Origin: Adiantum capillus-veneris
Lineage: Eukaryota > Streptophyta > Polypodiopsida > Polypodiales > Pteridaceae
Direction of reading: 5' to 3'
DNA length: 64,000 bases
Assembly: GCA_014529385.2 (NCBI GenBank)
Contig: CM043942.1
Span: 106,194,141 to 106,258,140, forward strand
The notes under the pieces are model-generated. The model had not been told where the DNA came from. It saw only the letters and a list, made by a program, of their open reading frames with translations, and did no database searches. Positions 1 to 11,544 of the stretch are shown here, one piece after another. Position 1 is the first letter of the stretch; each line of letters begins with the position of its first letter. Made by a program: the position numbers and the translations under genes.

Positions 1-926
1 TTCCCGCTCAACAAGCAACTTCTCAGTAGTACCCCCCAACACCCCAGCGTTTTTGGATCCCCATCCTCGCCGGGCAATTTCCAGCACTTAACCTTGCCAC
101 CATCACCCCATCCCTGGCGTTTCCCCCACAGCATCCAGCATCGCCATCAAGTGCCATTCTCTGGCGTTTTCCCGCGACCCACAGGCCTCAGCCCTTAGCG
201 TTTTTGACCTGCAGCAGCAGCCCCAAAGGACCAGCGTTTTTGGGATTGCAAACTAGTAGCATAACCCAGCGATTTCAGCCATGGTAGTGTTTTTGGCAGC
301 AGATGTTCAGCCCATTAAAACGCAGACTCTGACCTAGAAACTCAGCGTTTTTACATCAGTTTTCAGCAAGGAAAACGCAGCATATGCTAGCGTTTTTTCA
401 GCAGGTACAAATCAGCCTAAAGACGCAGCTTTATGGTGCAAGCACATCAGCGTTTTCACCCTCAGCAGGAACCCCGAACAAGTCATCATTTTCAGCCCTT
501 AAGACAGCAGTAAAGCAATCCATTTCGGCCCCGAAACAGTCCAAGAAATTCAGTAAATAGAAGACCACAGTTTTTCAGCCCTAAGTCGTCGTCATCTCCA
601 CCGTCGTCGTCATCGGCATAGTCCAAGTTGCATCAGTCCATTGCATTCGCATTGTACACCTTTGTGCAATCAACGTAGACCACTCTCGCCTACGAGAGTG
701 GGGCCTTCGGAGGAGGGTTTTACAACCTCTAGGGTGTCGTATCTCTTCTCTCTTCTTCTCTTAGTCTCATTCACTTGCACGCACAATATCCACTCACTTT
801 GTTCGTGATCATAGCATTCTCCATAAGACGGAAAGCTCTCTCTTTCCCTAAGAACTAAAAGGAACCTTGAGCAATAAAGATCACTAATCTTGAGAAAATA
901 CAACATTCTTTCCGCTGCACCTTACA
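1..926 (+). mobile_element. Family-A LTR, 5' end cut by window edge
   Basis: This stretch matches the 3' three quarters of the LTR at 7672-8887: the same scattered AGCGTTTTT motifs, the same CTTGAGCA and purine/pyrimidine-rich stretch, and the same end CCGCTGCACCTTACA. It ends at the CA of that terminus. No primer binding site follows, unlike the copy at 8887, so it behaves like a solo LTR or a 3' LTR. The left end and its target duplication lie outside the window. Any ORF starting inside it (ATG at 890) begins in LTR sequence. Confidence 0.75.
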
Positions 927-933
927 CTGACAG

Positions 934-1213
934 GTACCTCTATTACGATGTTGCTAAAAAGCGTCAACTCCTGCTATCTGAATACCACACTACAGATTAC
1001 GATAGTGCTCAAAAGACCACAATACCAAATAGGTACACTTCATTAACATTTCACAAGACAATGCCCACCGAGATTGTAGAGGGAAGGAGGAGAAATGTGT
1101 TGAAGGAGATTTTTTGGCCACCGTTGGTTTACAAGCCCTACACGACTATACATAGCCATGGACCCATTTACCAGGAAATTTCGAAGTTAAGACCTTTTTT
1201 CATTTCTCCTTAA
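934..1213 (+). CDS. Unrecognised exon-like coding stretch after a family-A LTR
   Basis: An open frame of about 93 codons runs from just after an AG (acceptor-like CTGACAG at 927-933) to a TAA at 1211. The peptide is rich in Tyr, Arg, Lys and Pro. It starts YLYYDVAKKRQLLLSEYHTT and ends near GPIYQEISKLRPFFISP, and it does not look like any retroelement domain I know. Composition and the lack of stops suggest a terminal exon whose upstream exons were separated by the LTR insertion, or a captured fragment. The ATG at 890 that opens the longer frame lies in the LTR and is unlikely to be the true start. I do not recognise the family, so no function is proposed. Confidence 0.35.
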
Positions 1214-2100
1214 CTTGTAACACAAGGTTCACTATTAGATAGGTAGTATCTCAGATAATGCATGTACAAGCACATTAAGTATCCCACTATCTAGCGCTAT
1301 ACAAGCAACTTGTCTTGCACGTACATGTTTGCTAAAGCAAGGTTAAAAGACCACAAAAAGAAAGCCCACACACACTACTATGCTACTTCATGCCGTTTGT
1401 GTATATATCAAAGTTGGGGTTTCAATTACGTTGGAAGATAGTGATGGGGTGTAGTATCTATCTCGTGAAATGTAGTATCACTCTAGCGTTTGTTGTGTCT
1501 TGGGACTCGATGGACCCACTCCTTAAATGGCATCTTCAGCAAGCCTTGTCACATGTTACCCATCGGTGGTGGCTGCAACTGATTTGCATACTTGCAATCT
1601 GCAATACATAGCACACGGGAGACAATAGTGCTAAAGAGAGAGATTGTAGCAGAGACAGAACATTGCAGAGAAAACGTTAGAGGTAGGGATTCGAAGCTGC
1701 AAAAATCATTGTAGTCGAAAACGCTAGAGAGAGTGTGTGTGTCCCCAAAATGCTGGCAAAGCGTTGCATAACATACTAGATCTACGGAGGATTTGATCCG
1801 ACTAATAGAGAATACGAGTGGGAGACCAAATCTGAAATAAGAGAATCAAGATAAACAAATAATGCTTATTCATGATTCAAGACTTGAAACACTTTATCAA
1901 GGGGTAATAGAGAGACAAGATGGTTGATGATGCCCCCGAAGGAAATGCATTTTTGACCAATCCAAGTTACTATCAACCCAAGAGAGAGCTAATGCAGACT
2001 CACACTCATAGATCTTGCAAGATGTAGAAGCATGCATGTGCATGAAAACACAAACATAAAGAATTACTCTCTAGCATAAGTGCAAGAAGAAAATTTAGTC
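1214..2100. other. Unassigned intergenic sequence
   Basis: I see no conserved coding motif here. A 73-codon frame at 1390-1611 has no family resemblance and is probably chance. There are short AG- and GT-rich stretches only. Confidence 0.5.
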
Positions 2101-3135
2101 TGTAACAAACTTGGACACCCCAAGTCAAGATCCTGTCGCAACACAACAGAGATTTACTTCAAAACACTTCACAAATTTAAGAGTCAACACGGCCCGGTGT
2201 AGTTCTGTGCCAAGAGAGATAGGCCCCAAGGGCTGGTGTCCCTTTCGGTATTTCTTTTATATTAATATTTGAGCAAAATACAACTGCCTGCGGGTGCTCG
2301 CTCTCAGACTCTGCGTCCAGATGCTCTAAGAAGTGAGCCCCTTGGGTCACTTATAAAGGTTACAAGGGGATGCTAAAAGCAGAGCCCCAAAAGCATTAAA
2401 CTCAAAAGCAATGAGTTCTAAAAACAACTTGGCCAAAAACTACCAGCCAAAAGCACCAGCGTAAGCGTAATCTGCGGAAATCCGTACACCCAGGCAACGT
2501 CAGTAGCCAGCGTAAAACGTGGAGTTCCGTAGATTCTGCCACATCAGCAGGTCAACGTGAATTGTGGGGTTCCGTACAGTCATCATCTTGCGTGGCATGC
2601 CACGTCATCAATTTGTGGCATACCCCCCTCTTGAAAGAATTGTAATTGCCCTCGATTACGCCTGCAAAACAGACAGGCCATAAACTGTCTTAGTAGACAC
2701 TGACTGTTAGTACCGACGCACTAGACCCGACACATCTAGCACTTGCACAAAGACGACAGTCACATCACAGGACATCACATGACAACATAGGAAAATTCAT
2801 TCCAAATCTCAGACCATGACGTATTTATTGCCAGCAACTTATTTAGTAATCGTATCTAGATCCATTCCGGGTGCCCAGTTAACTAATCCTTATTGCGATA
2901 ATGTCTAATGAGATTTATGAGACCGAAATGTTGCAATTATTTCGTGTTTCAGTTCGTGCACCCAAACAAGTTTAGTCAGAGAGTACAAATCAATCATATT
3001 CAATTTCGTGAATTCCGCTTCATAAAGTCATACAAGAGAATACTTGTCAACCCATTTGTATCCTTGAAATCCAAAGGGGACATCAATGACCTTATTCAAA
3101 TCGAGGTAATCTGTTGACAAAAGAGCGGAGTGACT
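2101..3135 (-). mobile_element. 3' LTR of decayed minus-strand gypsy element (approximate ends)
   Basis: Read on the minus strand, this follows a chromodomain-ending pol and a polypurine tract. It contains AAATACCGAAAGGG followed by a CTTGGGGCCTA block that is shared with the family-G LTRs at about 12918 and 25226 on the plus strand. The minus-strand start AGTCAC (3135) resembles the TGTCAC start of the other two LTRs, with a mutated first base. The distal end is uncertain: GTTACA at 2101 gives a CA end, while a GGGCCG block at about 2190 is an alternative, matching GGGCCGGTTTCA of the solo LTR. Confidence 0.5.
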
Positions 3136-3145
3136 CCCCTCTTTT
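3136..3145 (-). other. Polypurine tract of minus-strand gypsy
   Basis: On the minus strand AAAAGAGGGG lies immediately before the putative 3' LTR start, just downstream of the end of the chromodomain frame. This is the position where plus-strand DNA priming occurs in LTR retrotransposons. Confidence 0.55.
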
Positions 3146-3164
3146 GCAAACCCGCTGCACCATA

Positions 3165-4640
3165 TTCACCCTTGCTGAGTTCGGGGTTCTATTGGAGAAG
3201 ACCATGCTAAACCGAATGCTTCAAGGTAAAGTTCCAAAATTTGAGGAGTATCTGCTAGGCCCTCCTCCTCCATCCACTTCGCAATCTAATGTCGGGTAGT
3301 TTTTGAATTTAATAAAGAATCGCCGCATCACTTTACCTTTCATCTTTCTTTGCTTGTGTACCAAAATTTGTTGAGGAACGAGTATCTCCTGGCTTTCTTC
3401 CACTTTGGGTTGCTCGTCAGGCTCCCCATCAACTGGCACATCACATTTAAAAGGTTTCAAGAGACTCACATGGAATGCATTGTGAATCTTCCAAGTATCG
3501 AGCAACTTGAGTCGAAAGGAGACATCATTTATCTTTTCTTTAATGTGGAAAGTGGCGTAATACCTCATGCTAAGCTTTGGAAAAAGCCGCTCCTTTCCCT
3601 TTTGTTTCCTTAGGCGTGTCTTCTCAAAACGTAAGAGCACCCAATCGCCTTCCTTTAATTTCAAATCTCGTCTATGTCGATTTGCTGCCTTCTTATGTCG
3701 TTCTTGAGATTTCTCTAAATCCTCCCGGACCTTGGCAAAAGCAGTGTCCAAGTTCCTCGTGTACTAGTTGGCTTCAAAAATCTTGTCTTTAGTGGTGAGG
3801 AAGGATGGAACCTTCGGAGCACCTTTAATTATCTCAAATGGCGCCTTCCTCGTTGAAGAGTGAACCGTGTTGTTGTAGGCATATTCCACCAAAGGTAAAT
3901 TTTTTTCCCATTGAGTCTTTCGATCAGAGATATAGGACTTCAATAAATTCAGAATAACTGAATTTGCAATCTCAGATTGCCCATGTGGAATGATGACGAG
4001 AATTGCAACCGTGTGCCAATGTTCTCCCAAATAGCCCTCTAAAACAAACTCGTGAATTGGGGATCTCTGTTGGAGACTATTGTCTCAGGCATGCCATGTA
4101 ATCGAAATATCTGTGCAATAAACAATCTCGCTAAATGGTCCGGCTTGATTGTTTTCTTCGCTGGAATGAAGTGAGCTTGCTTGCTAAATCTGTCAATGAC
4201 AGTCCAAATGCCATCGTGCCCACTCTGTGTCTTCGGAAGATCAAAGATGAAATCCATTGCAATACTTTCCTAGGGGCGGTGGGAATGGGTAAAGGCTGTA
4301 GTAATCCCTGTGCCTTATGCCTGTCAAACTTGACCTTCTAGCACACTAAACAAATGCAAACAAAGTCGTCCACATCCTTCTTGAGTCTCGGCCAAAAGAA
4401 TAATGCTACACACCTTACAAGGTGGTGTCGATGCCGCGGTGACCCGTAAAAGGTGGACAATGGCACTTAGTCAAAACCTTTTCCCTCAATGGTTGTGTAA
4501 CATCGTTTTTTCCATCAAGTAGCCATCCCGTATGGAACCCTCGCACTATCTCCCCATTTTGTATCCGAGTGAAAACATCGGAAAAATCCGGATCAATCGT
4601 ATCCTGGAAGCTTCGATGATGAATCGCGGAAATAGCCAAG
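3165..4640 (-). pseudogene. Gypsy integrase and chromodomain, frameshifted
   Basis: Minus-strand fragments in pol order: an integrase zinc-binding remnant (CHCPPFTGHRGIDTTL, 4415-4639), the catalytic core start MDFIFDLPKTQSGHDGIW with DRDPQF (4039-4257), core continuation including VEYAYNNTVHSSTRKAPFE (3764-4030), then the C-terminal GDWVLLR block (3221-3751) and a chromodomain (FIKFKNYP, with an EWMEEEG-type end in another frame). This order and the chromodomain identify a chromovirus of Ty3/gypsy. Several frameshifts and stops separate the pieces, so no working integrase can be made. It probably joined the RT part that follows at higher coordinates. Confidence 0.85.
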
Positions 4641-5980
4641 ACTAGAGGCTTCTGAGACTATGCATCTGCCACTAAGTTTTTTTGTCCCTGAACATGGACA
4701 ATCTGGAAGTGAAACCGTGACAAGATGTTAGCCCACCGCATTTGCTTTTCCGAAAGCTGCTCGTGTGACAAGAAGTAGCGTAAACTTTGATGATGAGTAA
4801 AGACCGTGAAATCGGCTCCGATAGGTAATGTCACCACTGAGTAAGAGCATGGATCACTGCCAATAGCTCTTTCTCGTAAATCTGTGCTGTCAATTCTGGC
4901 CTTGAAAACAATCTGCTTTCATAATCAATCACATGGTCTTCTTGCATTAAGACCGCTCCCAGACTACGACCACAAGCATCACAATATACTTTGAATGGCT
5001 TTTGCAAGTCTGGCAAAGCCAACATTGGTCTAGTAGTTAGTTTTTCTTTAAGTGTTTGAAAGGCAGTCACCTTTGTCGGTCCCCGCAAGAAAAGGGGAAG
5101 CTACCTCTGTAAACTTCCGAATAAACCGCCGGTAGTAAGAACACAAGTCCAAGAAGCTTCTAACTTCATGAAAATTCTTCAAGTCCGGCTAATCGTGGAT
5201 AGTCTCAATCTTGGCCGGGTCCATCTGTACTCCTGTTGCTGAGACGATGTGTCCCAGAAAGTGTATCCCCGGCAAGAAAAACTTGCTCTTTTTGGCATTG
5301 ATAACTAATCTGTGATCACACAATGCCTGAAAGACTTGTAGCAGATGGTGTCGATGTTCTGCTTCATCCTTAAAGAAAACTATAATGTCATCAAAGAAAG
5401 TGCCCACAAAAGATCAATGCTCTCGGAAAATCCTATCAATCATTCGGTTGAAAGTTGCAGGAGCATTGGTAATTTGGTAAGTCTAAAAGGCATCACCAAA
5501 AATTCGTATAAACCAAAGCTTGTCGGAAAGGCTATCTTGTAGACATCTCCCGGAGCGATTATGATATGATGATATCCGCTTTTCAAATCAATTCTGCTGA
5601 AACAAGAGGATCCCTGTAATCGGTCAAGGATATCATCGATCCTTGGAATCGGAAATCTGTTCTTGATAGTGATTTTATTAAGAGCTCTATAGTCGATGCA
5701 CATTCTCCAAGATCCGTCATTCTTTAATACTTACAAAACCGGAGAGCTGTAGGGTGAAAAACTCGGGTGGATAAGACCCTTTTCAAGAAGGTCCTTCACT
5801 TGGTTCATGATTTCTTCATTCTAGGCTCGGTTAACACGGTAAGGTGGCTGGTTCGGTGGTGTGCTTCCTAGAATCAGATCAATAGTATGATCTTCATGAC
5901 GAGATGTGGGTAACTCGCCTGGCAGGCCTTCAGAGAAACAATCAGCATGTGTGTGGAGAAAATCTTGGCGTTCTTTGTCT
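4641..5980 (-). pseudogene. Gypsy reverse transcriptase and RNase H, frameshifted
   Basis: The minus-strand frame at 5440-5703 carries RT blocks [20 protein letters not shown] and [11 protein letters not shown]. The frame at 5189-5407 carries the catalytic box FFDD followed by FLGHIVSATGVQMDPAK. The RNase H region at 4831-5088 carries YCDACGRSLGAVLMQED. The YxDD-type centre is still present as FFDD, but stops and frameshifts between blocks make the polyprotein nonfunctional. It is close in sequence to the plus-strand family-G pol at 15.0-16.7 kb, which has the same RIDDILDRL and FFDD blocks. Confidence 0.85.
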
Positions 5981-5997
5981 AGTTCAGACATGTTCGT

Positions 5998-6627
5998 TCA
6001 ATGCTCATCATTCAACTCTTTCAAATAGATCGAGTAAATAAAAAGATAGGATTTCATTAATTTTGAAATGGCCAAAGCCGATACAATAGGGACGGACTCG
6101 CCCTTGAATTTTACATCTAGTACAATTTTTCTGCCCTTCTCATTTGTCAAAATCGCTTTCTTGGCCCGATAGTCGACTACGGCGTTGTTCTTATGGTACC
6201 AAGTGATTTCTAGGAGGACGTCACACCCTTCCAAAGGCATGATGTAAAAGTCCTCGTGCCCTAAATACCCCTGACAATGCAAAAGAAGTTTGCCAATGAC
6301 AAGCGTAATGGCTACATCCTGTCCGGGCGCCGCTAGAACTGCCTTCGTCGGTGGCCCCATCCTGTCGAGCGTAATCTTGAGCCGCGCCGCCAATTCAGGC
6401 GAAATGAAGTTGGCCTTGGCTCCTCCATCAAAAAAGATAAGGGTTTCCTGATCTTTCACTTTGCCCCAAGCTTGGCAAAGTTGTGTACTTTCATCTATGT
6501 GGCTTGGGTCAGCTCCCATGATATCCGGTACTAGTCCTCCTTTCATCTTGCCTTTCCAGCCACATTTCTCTGCTGCTATAGAACTCTGTGGCCTGTCTTC
6601 GGTCTGTCCTTGTTTGGGAAGTGCCAT
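5998..6627 (-). pseudogene. Gypsy aspartic protease region
   Basis: A 209-codon minus-strand frame covers the end of gag and the retropepsin-like protease: LIFFDGGAKANFISPELAARL, then YIMPLEGCDVLLEITW (the hydrophobic flap/ILG-like block) and a KGESVP linker before RT. The active-site triplet reads D-G-G where retropepsins have D-S/T-G. The frame ends 15 bases from the stop of a copia element, so the gypsy gag and 5' LTR are missing. The junction is chimeric and lacks the gypsy 5' half. Confidence 0.8.
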
Positions 6628-6642
6628 GCCCTGAGGACATCA

Positions 6643-7671
6643 TCAATTCACAAAGGGGAGTAAGCCCAAAGCTTTGCGGAAATCTTCAAACTTCTCATGA
6701 GACAATGCCTTTGTGAGAAGATCTGCAAGGTTGTCGTGTGTTGGCACATAAGCCAAGCTGATCTCTCCTGCTGAGAGCCTCTCCCTGACATAGTGGTAAT
6801 GTAGCTCAATGTGCTTTGTGCGAGCATGATAAACTGGGTTCCTCGCAAATGCCAATGTGCTTTGACTGTTAGTCAGTGTTGGCAGTGTCCTGTCCAACAC
6901 CCAAATCAGCCATAAGCGTCTGAGCCATACACACTCAACCGTAGCTGTGAAGACTGCCCTGTACTCAGCCTCACAACTGGAAGTGGCCACAATAGGTTGT
7001 TTCTTGCTCAACCATGATATGCATGAGCTGCCAAGCATGAAACAAAAACCACTTGTGGACACTCGTGTGTCAAAACAAGCAGCCCCATCTGAGCCCTAAA
7101 AAGCATGTAAGTTTGGCGGTAATGATCCTCCCTTGGGATAAAACAAGCCAAGATGTAAAGTGCCACTCAAGTAGCGAAAAATCCTCTTGACAGCCTGCCA
7201 ATGCTTAGACCTTGGACTATGCATACATTTGCTGACCCGTGAGACTGCAAACTGAATATCAAGCCTTGTGTTGCATACATAAATGAGGCAACCAACAACA
7301 GCTTGGTAAAGAGTGACATCGGCAGGATCACTAGCATCACGAAGACTCAATTTCAAACGTGTTTCCATGGGAGTGGCAATAGGTTTGCAATCCTCAAGTT
7401 CAAACTTACATAGGAATGTCTCTATGTAACTTTTCTTACACAATGCAATATTACCATCACACTGCTTAAACTGTATACCCAAGTAATGATACAACAACGC
7501 CAAATCTTTCATCTTGAAAGTAGCATTCAAATCAGCTTAAATTCAGTAATATGTCTCTCATTCACAGCCAAAACATAACAATCTGATGCATAAGTTTGCA
7601 TGGCGAGAACCTGAGCGAGTATGACTAGACAAAGGTGCATCTAATTTACTGTCATGCAAAGTATGCACCAA
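6643..7671 (-). pseudogene. Ty1/copia RT C-terminus and RNase H
   Basis: On the minus strand, 7096-7530 encodes the copia RT C-terminal part (MKDLALLYHYLGIQF, ATPMETRLKLS, RLDIQFAVSRVSKC). 6643-7062 encodes RNase H (STSGFCFMLGSSCISW, KQPIVATSSCEAEY, HARTKHIELHYHYVRE, DLLTKAL) and stops normally after LLPFVN. A break near 7063-7095 separates the two. Weak RT sequence continues to 7671, where a family-A LTR interrupts it. No copia 3' LTR follows the stop; gypsy protease sequence begins instead. The element is a fragment. Confidence 0.88.
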
Positions 7672-8887
7672 TGTCACATGACACATCCAACCCTATGTGT
7701 CCGTGGACAAGCTACAGCATGACCAGGGTTCAGTTCAGTCAAGTCAGTCTAGAATAGGGAGTGTACTGGCACTTTTGTGAGTCTGTTCGCAAACCGTGCA
7801 TGTCCAAATACTTAGATTAGATGCATATCCTCTGGTTGCACACAACATTATCCTTAGATTACAGTCAGAACCCATCATGAGCATTTTTACAGTGCATAGA
7901 CCTATTTTCCCTATTTTTGCCATTTTTCACTTATTATTTTTATGTGACTTTTGTTTGAACTAGTTTGGGCAATTTTGCAAGGAAGTATAAAAGAAAACCT
8001 AGCGTTAGCACTTTCTGGCAGAAGAGGCAGCAGGAGCACCTTGCTCAACAGGCAACTTCTCAGCAAGACCCCCCCCCCCCCCCCCCCAGCAAGGCTTAGC
8101 ATTTTTGCAACACAGTATCAACACTAGCGTTTTTGCACCATAGACCAACCTTGGCGTTTTGCATAGCAGATCAGCCCCGACGACCACAGCAGACAACAGA
8201 TCCACTAGCGTTAGCAGATTCTACAGTAGTTAGCAGATTTCTACCGCAGCAGAAGATTCTTAGCCTAGCGTTTTTGCATCTGCAAGACACCTCAGCGTTT
8301 TTGCAGATCTTCGCGACGGAATCAGCCCTACACTCAGCATTTTCAGTTTTCAGCAATTAGTACCCGCAGTAGAACCCCCAAACCTCACAGATCTCACCTT
8401 CCCGCAGCAGATCCTCGCCGCACGGTCAGATCCCACGAAGTTTGCAGATTCAGCCCGGAAAACGCAGATTTCAGCATCTGCGTTTTCAGCGCGTCGTCGG
8501 ATTGTCGCCATCGACATCGTCACCGACATAGAGTCAGAATTCAGCAGATAAAGAGTTGCAGATTTCAGCCATTAGCGTTTTCAGATTCTAGCCCGTCTCG
8601 TCGTCGTCCTCATCGTCGTCGACATCGTCGGCAAGTCCAAGCATTGTAGAGATTTGTGCAATCAATAGTAGACCGCTCTCGCCAACATTCTGGTGCCGTA
8701 TTCTTCTCTCTCTATCTCTGTGTCTCAGCACCTTCATTCACAGTGTTCACCACTTTGTTTGTGTCCGTTGCACTCTCTCACTAAAGGAACGGAAGGCTCT
8801 CCCTTCCATAAGTAAAAGGAACCTTGAGCACAGTTCGGAGCACTCATCTTGAACAAAGTTCAACATTCACTTCCGCTGCACCTTACA
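7672..8887 (+). mobile_element. Family-A 5' LTR
   Basis: It begins TGTCACATGACACATCC and ends CTGCACCTTACA, 1216 bp with TG...CA ends. It is followed at once by TTGGTATCAGAGC, a primer site matching the initiator-Met tRNA 3' end, so this is a 5' LTR in plus orientation. A C run of about 19 bases lies at about 8069-8087. It interrupts the copia RT frame to its left (flank ACCAA). The matching 3' LTR and right-hand target duplication are not in the window. Confidence 0.85.
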
Positions 8888-8888
8888 T

Positions 8889-8900
8889 TGGTATCAGAGC
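8889..8900 (+). other. Primer binding site, initiator-Met tRNA type
   Basis: TGGTATCAGAGC starts two bases after the CA end of the family-A LTR. This is the common plant LTR-retrotransposon primer site complementary to the 3' end of initiator methionine tRNA. The internal leader continues TTTGGCAGTGTTCT before it is interrupted by an inverted LTR. Confidence 0.88.
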
Positions 8901-8914
8901 TTTGGCAGTGTTCT

Positions 8915-10152
8915 TGTTAGGTGCAACGGAATGAATGTTTGCGCTTTGCTCAAGATGAGTGCTCCGAACTGTGCTCAAGGTTCCTTTTAGTTCTTGTGGA
9001 AGGGAGAGCCTTCCGTTCTTAATGAGAGAATGCTATGGTCACAACTAAAGTGAATGGACACTATGCGTGTAAGTGTATGAGTCTGAGAGATAGAGAGAGA
9101 AGAGAGATACGACACTAGAGACGACGTAAAACCCTCCTTCGAAGGCCCCACTCTCGTCAGCGAGAGTGGTCTACTATTGATTGCACAAATTGGTACAAAC
9201 TGAATGCATGTGACTGATGCAAGTCTAGGCTATGTCGACGATGACGACGGTGATGACGAAGTTGACCTAAGGGTTGAAATCTGCAATCTTTCTACTGCTG
9301 TCCAAAAACGCTATGGGCTGAAATCTGCTGCGGGTCCAAAAACGCTGATTTTTGGGGCTGTTTCTGTGGGTCTTTGTCGCTGAAAATCTGCAGGTTTAGG
9401 GCTGAAAACTGAGGTTCTTCATGGCTGAAAACTGATGGTCCTACCGGGCTGAATCTGCTACTTCCTTTAGGCCTGATCTTGCGGGTTTTCTACTGCTGCA
9501 AATCGTTGCTTAGGCTGGATCTACAAGGTTGAAATGGGACCAAAAAACGCTGGGCTTCTGTGTTACCAAAACGCTAGGAAGAAGGTCCAAAAACGCTAGC
9601 TACTGGGTTTCATTAACGTTAGGGCTGAGATCATCTGTTGGAAAACGCTAGGCTGAGTTGTTGTTGGCGATGGGAATCTGATGCAGAAACGCTAAGGAAG
9701 GGGGTGCTTGAGGGGTTCTTGCTGCTTGGAGGGGAAGTCCAACAAGGTTCTTGTGAGAAGTTGCCTGCCGAGCTTGGCTCCTGTTGCCTCTTCTGCCATT
9801 GAGTGCTAACTTGGGTTTGCTTATATATTAACTTACCCAAATTGCCCTACCTACTTTTGTTGGAAAGTCACTTAAACTAGTAAGTGAAAAATGCCAAAAA
9901 TAGGTAAAATAGACTAAATGCACTGGAAAATTCCCCTGATTGATTCTGATGGGTTCTGATGGGAATGCTTATGATCATGTTGTGTGCAACCAGAGGATAT
10001 GCATCTACATTAAGTGACTGGGCATGCACGGTCTACGAATAGACTCACAAAATTGCCAGATCACTTCTAATCTAGATTGACTTGATTGAACTGAACCCTG
10101 ATCATGTCGTAGCTTGTCCACGGACACGTAGGGTTGGATGTGTCACGTGACA
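8915..10152 (-). mobile_element. Family-A solo LTR, inverted, with GTTCT target duplication
   Basis: This is the reverse complement of the family-A LTR: on the plus strand it starts TGTTAGGTGCAACGGAATG and ends GATGTGTCACGTGACA, about 1238 bp. It is flanked by GTTCT at 8910-8914 and GTTCT at 10153-10157, a perfect 5-bp target duplication. It has no internal region, so it is a solo LTR. It is inserted 14 bases downstream of the primer site of the plus-strand family-A element. Together with 7672-8887 it forms an inverted repeat of about 1.2-kb arms around a 27-bp spacer. Confidence 0.88.
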
Positions 10153-10157
10153 GTTCT

Positions 10158-11544
10158 GTATCACTCAAGGAAAGAACCACAAGAACCACATGATTTTTTT
10201 TTTTTGCTTGTTGCGATCGCACGTAACCCAAGACCTCTTGGGCTTGTCGATTCTTAATCGTGTTTTTGAAGAGTGACAGGAAACCCAAGAAAGAAGGGTT
10301 TGTCCAGTCTCCCCTTGTGCTTCTTTTCACTGATTGAGAGCAGACCATGCACTTAGTGGCCGGTCAATCGATGTGAGGTGGAAAAAAGCAACCTTGGTGT
10401 GAGCGTAAGGCCGCCAAGGGGTGCGCCCGCGAAAAAGAGCAGAACTCGGGTGAAGAGAAGATCCTTCTCTAACATAGATTGCAAGCTCAAGAAGAACCTT
10501 TAAGAACCTCAAGACCCTCAAGAACCCAAGAACCAAGACCCCCAAGAACCCAAGTTCCTCGTGAACTTAAGAACGCAAGACTTCAGTGGATGGTCATTAC
10601 CCGAAGCGGCATGGATACTTCGCATGGAGGTGATGAGCATGAGGGTGGTGAAGAAGAATTCTCCCCACCAAGAGGTTTTTTTGACCCTCCACCTTTCCCA
10701 TCTACGCCAAGGATTGCACTAACTCCTATGAGTTTTTTAACAAGATGATGATGGACAGGAAGTTAGAACGCGAAGCAAGAGAAGCAGAAATAAAGACAGA
10801 ACACACAGAAAGAATGGCAGTCACAGAGCGTCCATACAACAAACGAATGGCAGCCCTAGCACGTGACCGCGAAGAGTTGTTGCGACTCTTTTCTAATGTG
10901 CAGGCACATATTGCAAAGGATCAGAAGAAGGAGACTCTCTCAGTCTCTTCTTTTCCAAAGCATGATCAAGATATGCATGAAGGATTGCATGACAATGACA
11001 AGCATGATGATTTGGATGACAATGACAAGCATGATGATGTGATTGTTCACAAGCTTGATGGTTTAGTTGATACTTTCTCTAGTGAAGCTAACCTCATTCA
11101 GATTCGATCAATCACGAAGAATCGATCTTGGCTTTCGAGTCGAGGTCCACAACACCCCCACAGGCAGATTCGATCGATCACGAAGAACCGATCTTGGCTC
11201 TCGACGAGCCTAGGTCCAGAGAACCCTCACAAGAAGTATTATGTGTTCGAATGATCAGTCAGCACGCATTGTACGAGTGTTTCATTCGTGATCGTTTCCT
11301 GTATTTTAGTCGGCATCTTTATGTGATCCCTTTTCCTAGGCATGACATTGTACGATGAGTACGTTTCACTCATGAATGAGCACGGATGTATGCGGCCCCA
11401 AAGATTCATGAAGAAGGTAGACGTATGACTATGGACGAAGTTGAAGCATTGAAGGAGCCACAAATGACTTTGTGTCGCTTTCGGCGCGGCCCAAAGAAGC
11501 AAGCGTTGCAGACCTTTATGAAGTTCAAGTATCGCATGACCCAC
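10158..11544 (+). pseudogene. Family-A element leader and gag-like ORF, interrupted
   Basis: Excising the solo LTR joins the primer-site leader to this stretch, so it should be the internal region of the family-A element. A gag-like frame begins MVITRSGMDTSHGGDEHEG at about 10591, a start style common in plant gag proteins. A frameshift in a T6 run at about 10731-10736 moves it to the frame of 10745-11254, which is a charged coiled coil (DRKLEREAREAEIKTEHTER, MAALARDREELLRLF). A DNDKHDD repeat and two SITKNRSWLS repeats follow. No zinc knuckle or pol is seen before the family-G LTR begins at 11545. 10158-10590 is leader with no coding signal. Confidence 0.6.

Noticed and set aside
890-933. 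ATG at 890 as the true start of the 934-1213 frame
   Set aside because: The ATG lies inside the family-A LTR, so the first codons are LTR-derived.
7672-10152. Autointegration product of the family-A element
   Set aside because: The GTTCT duplication on both sides of 8915-10152 shows an ordinary separate insertion reduced to a solo LTR.
10479-10748. ATGA overlap between the frames at 10479-10748 and 10745-11254, as if translationally coupled
   Set aside because: The two frames read as one gag-like protein if a T6 run has lost or gained a base, so this is decay and not coupling.
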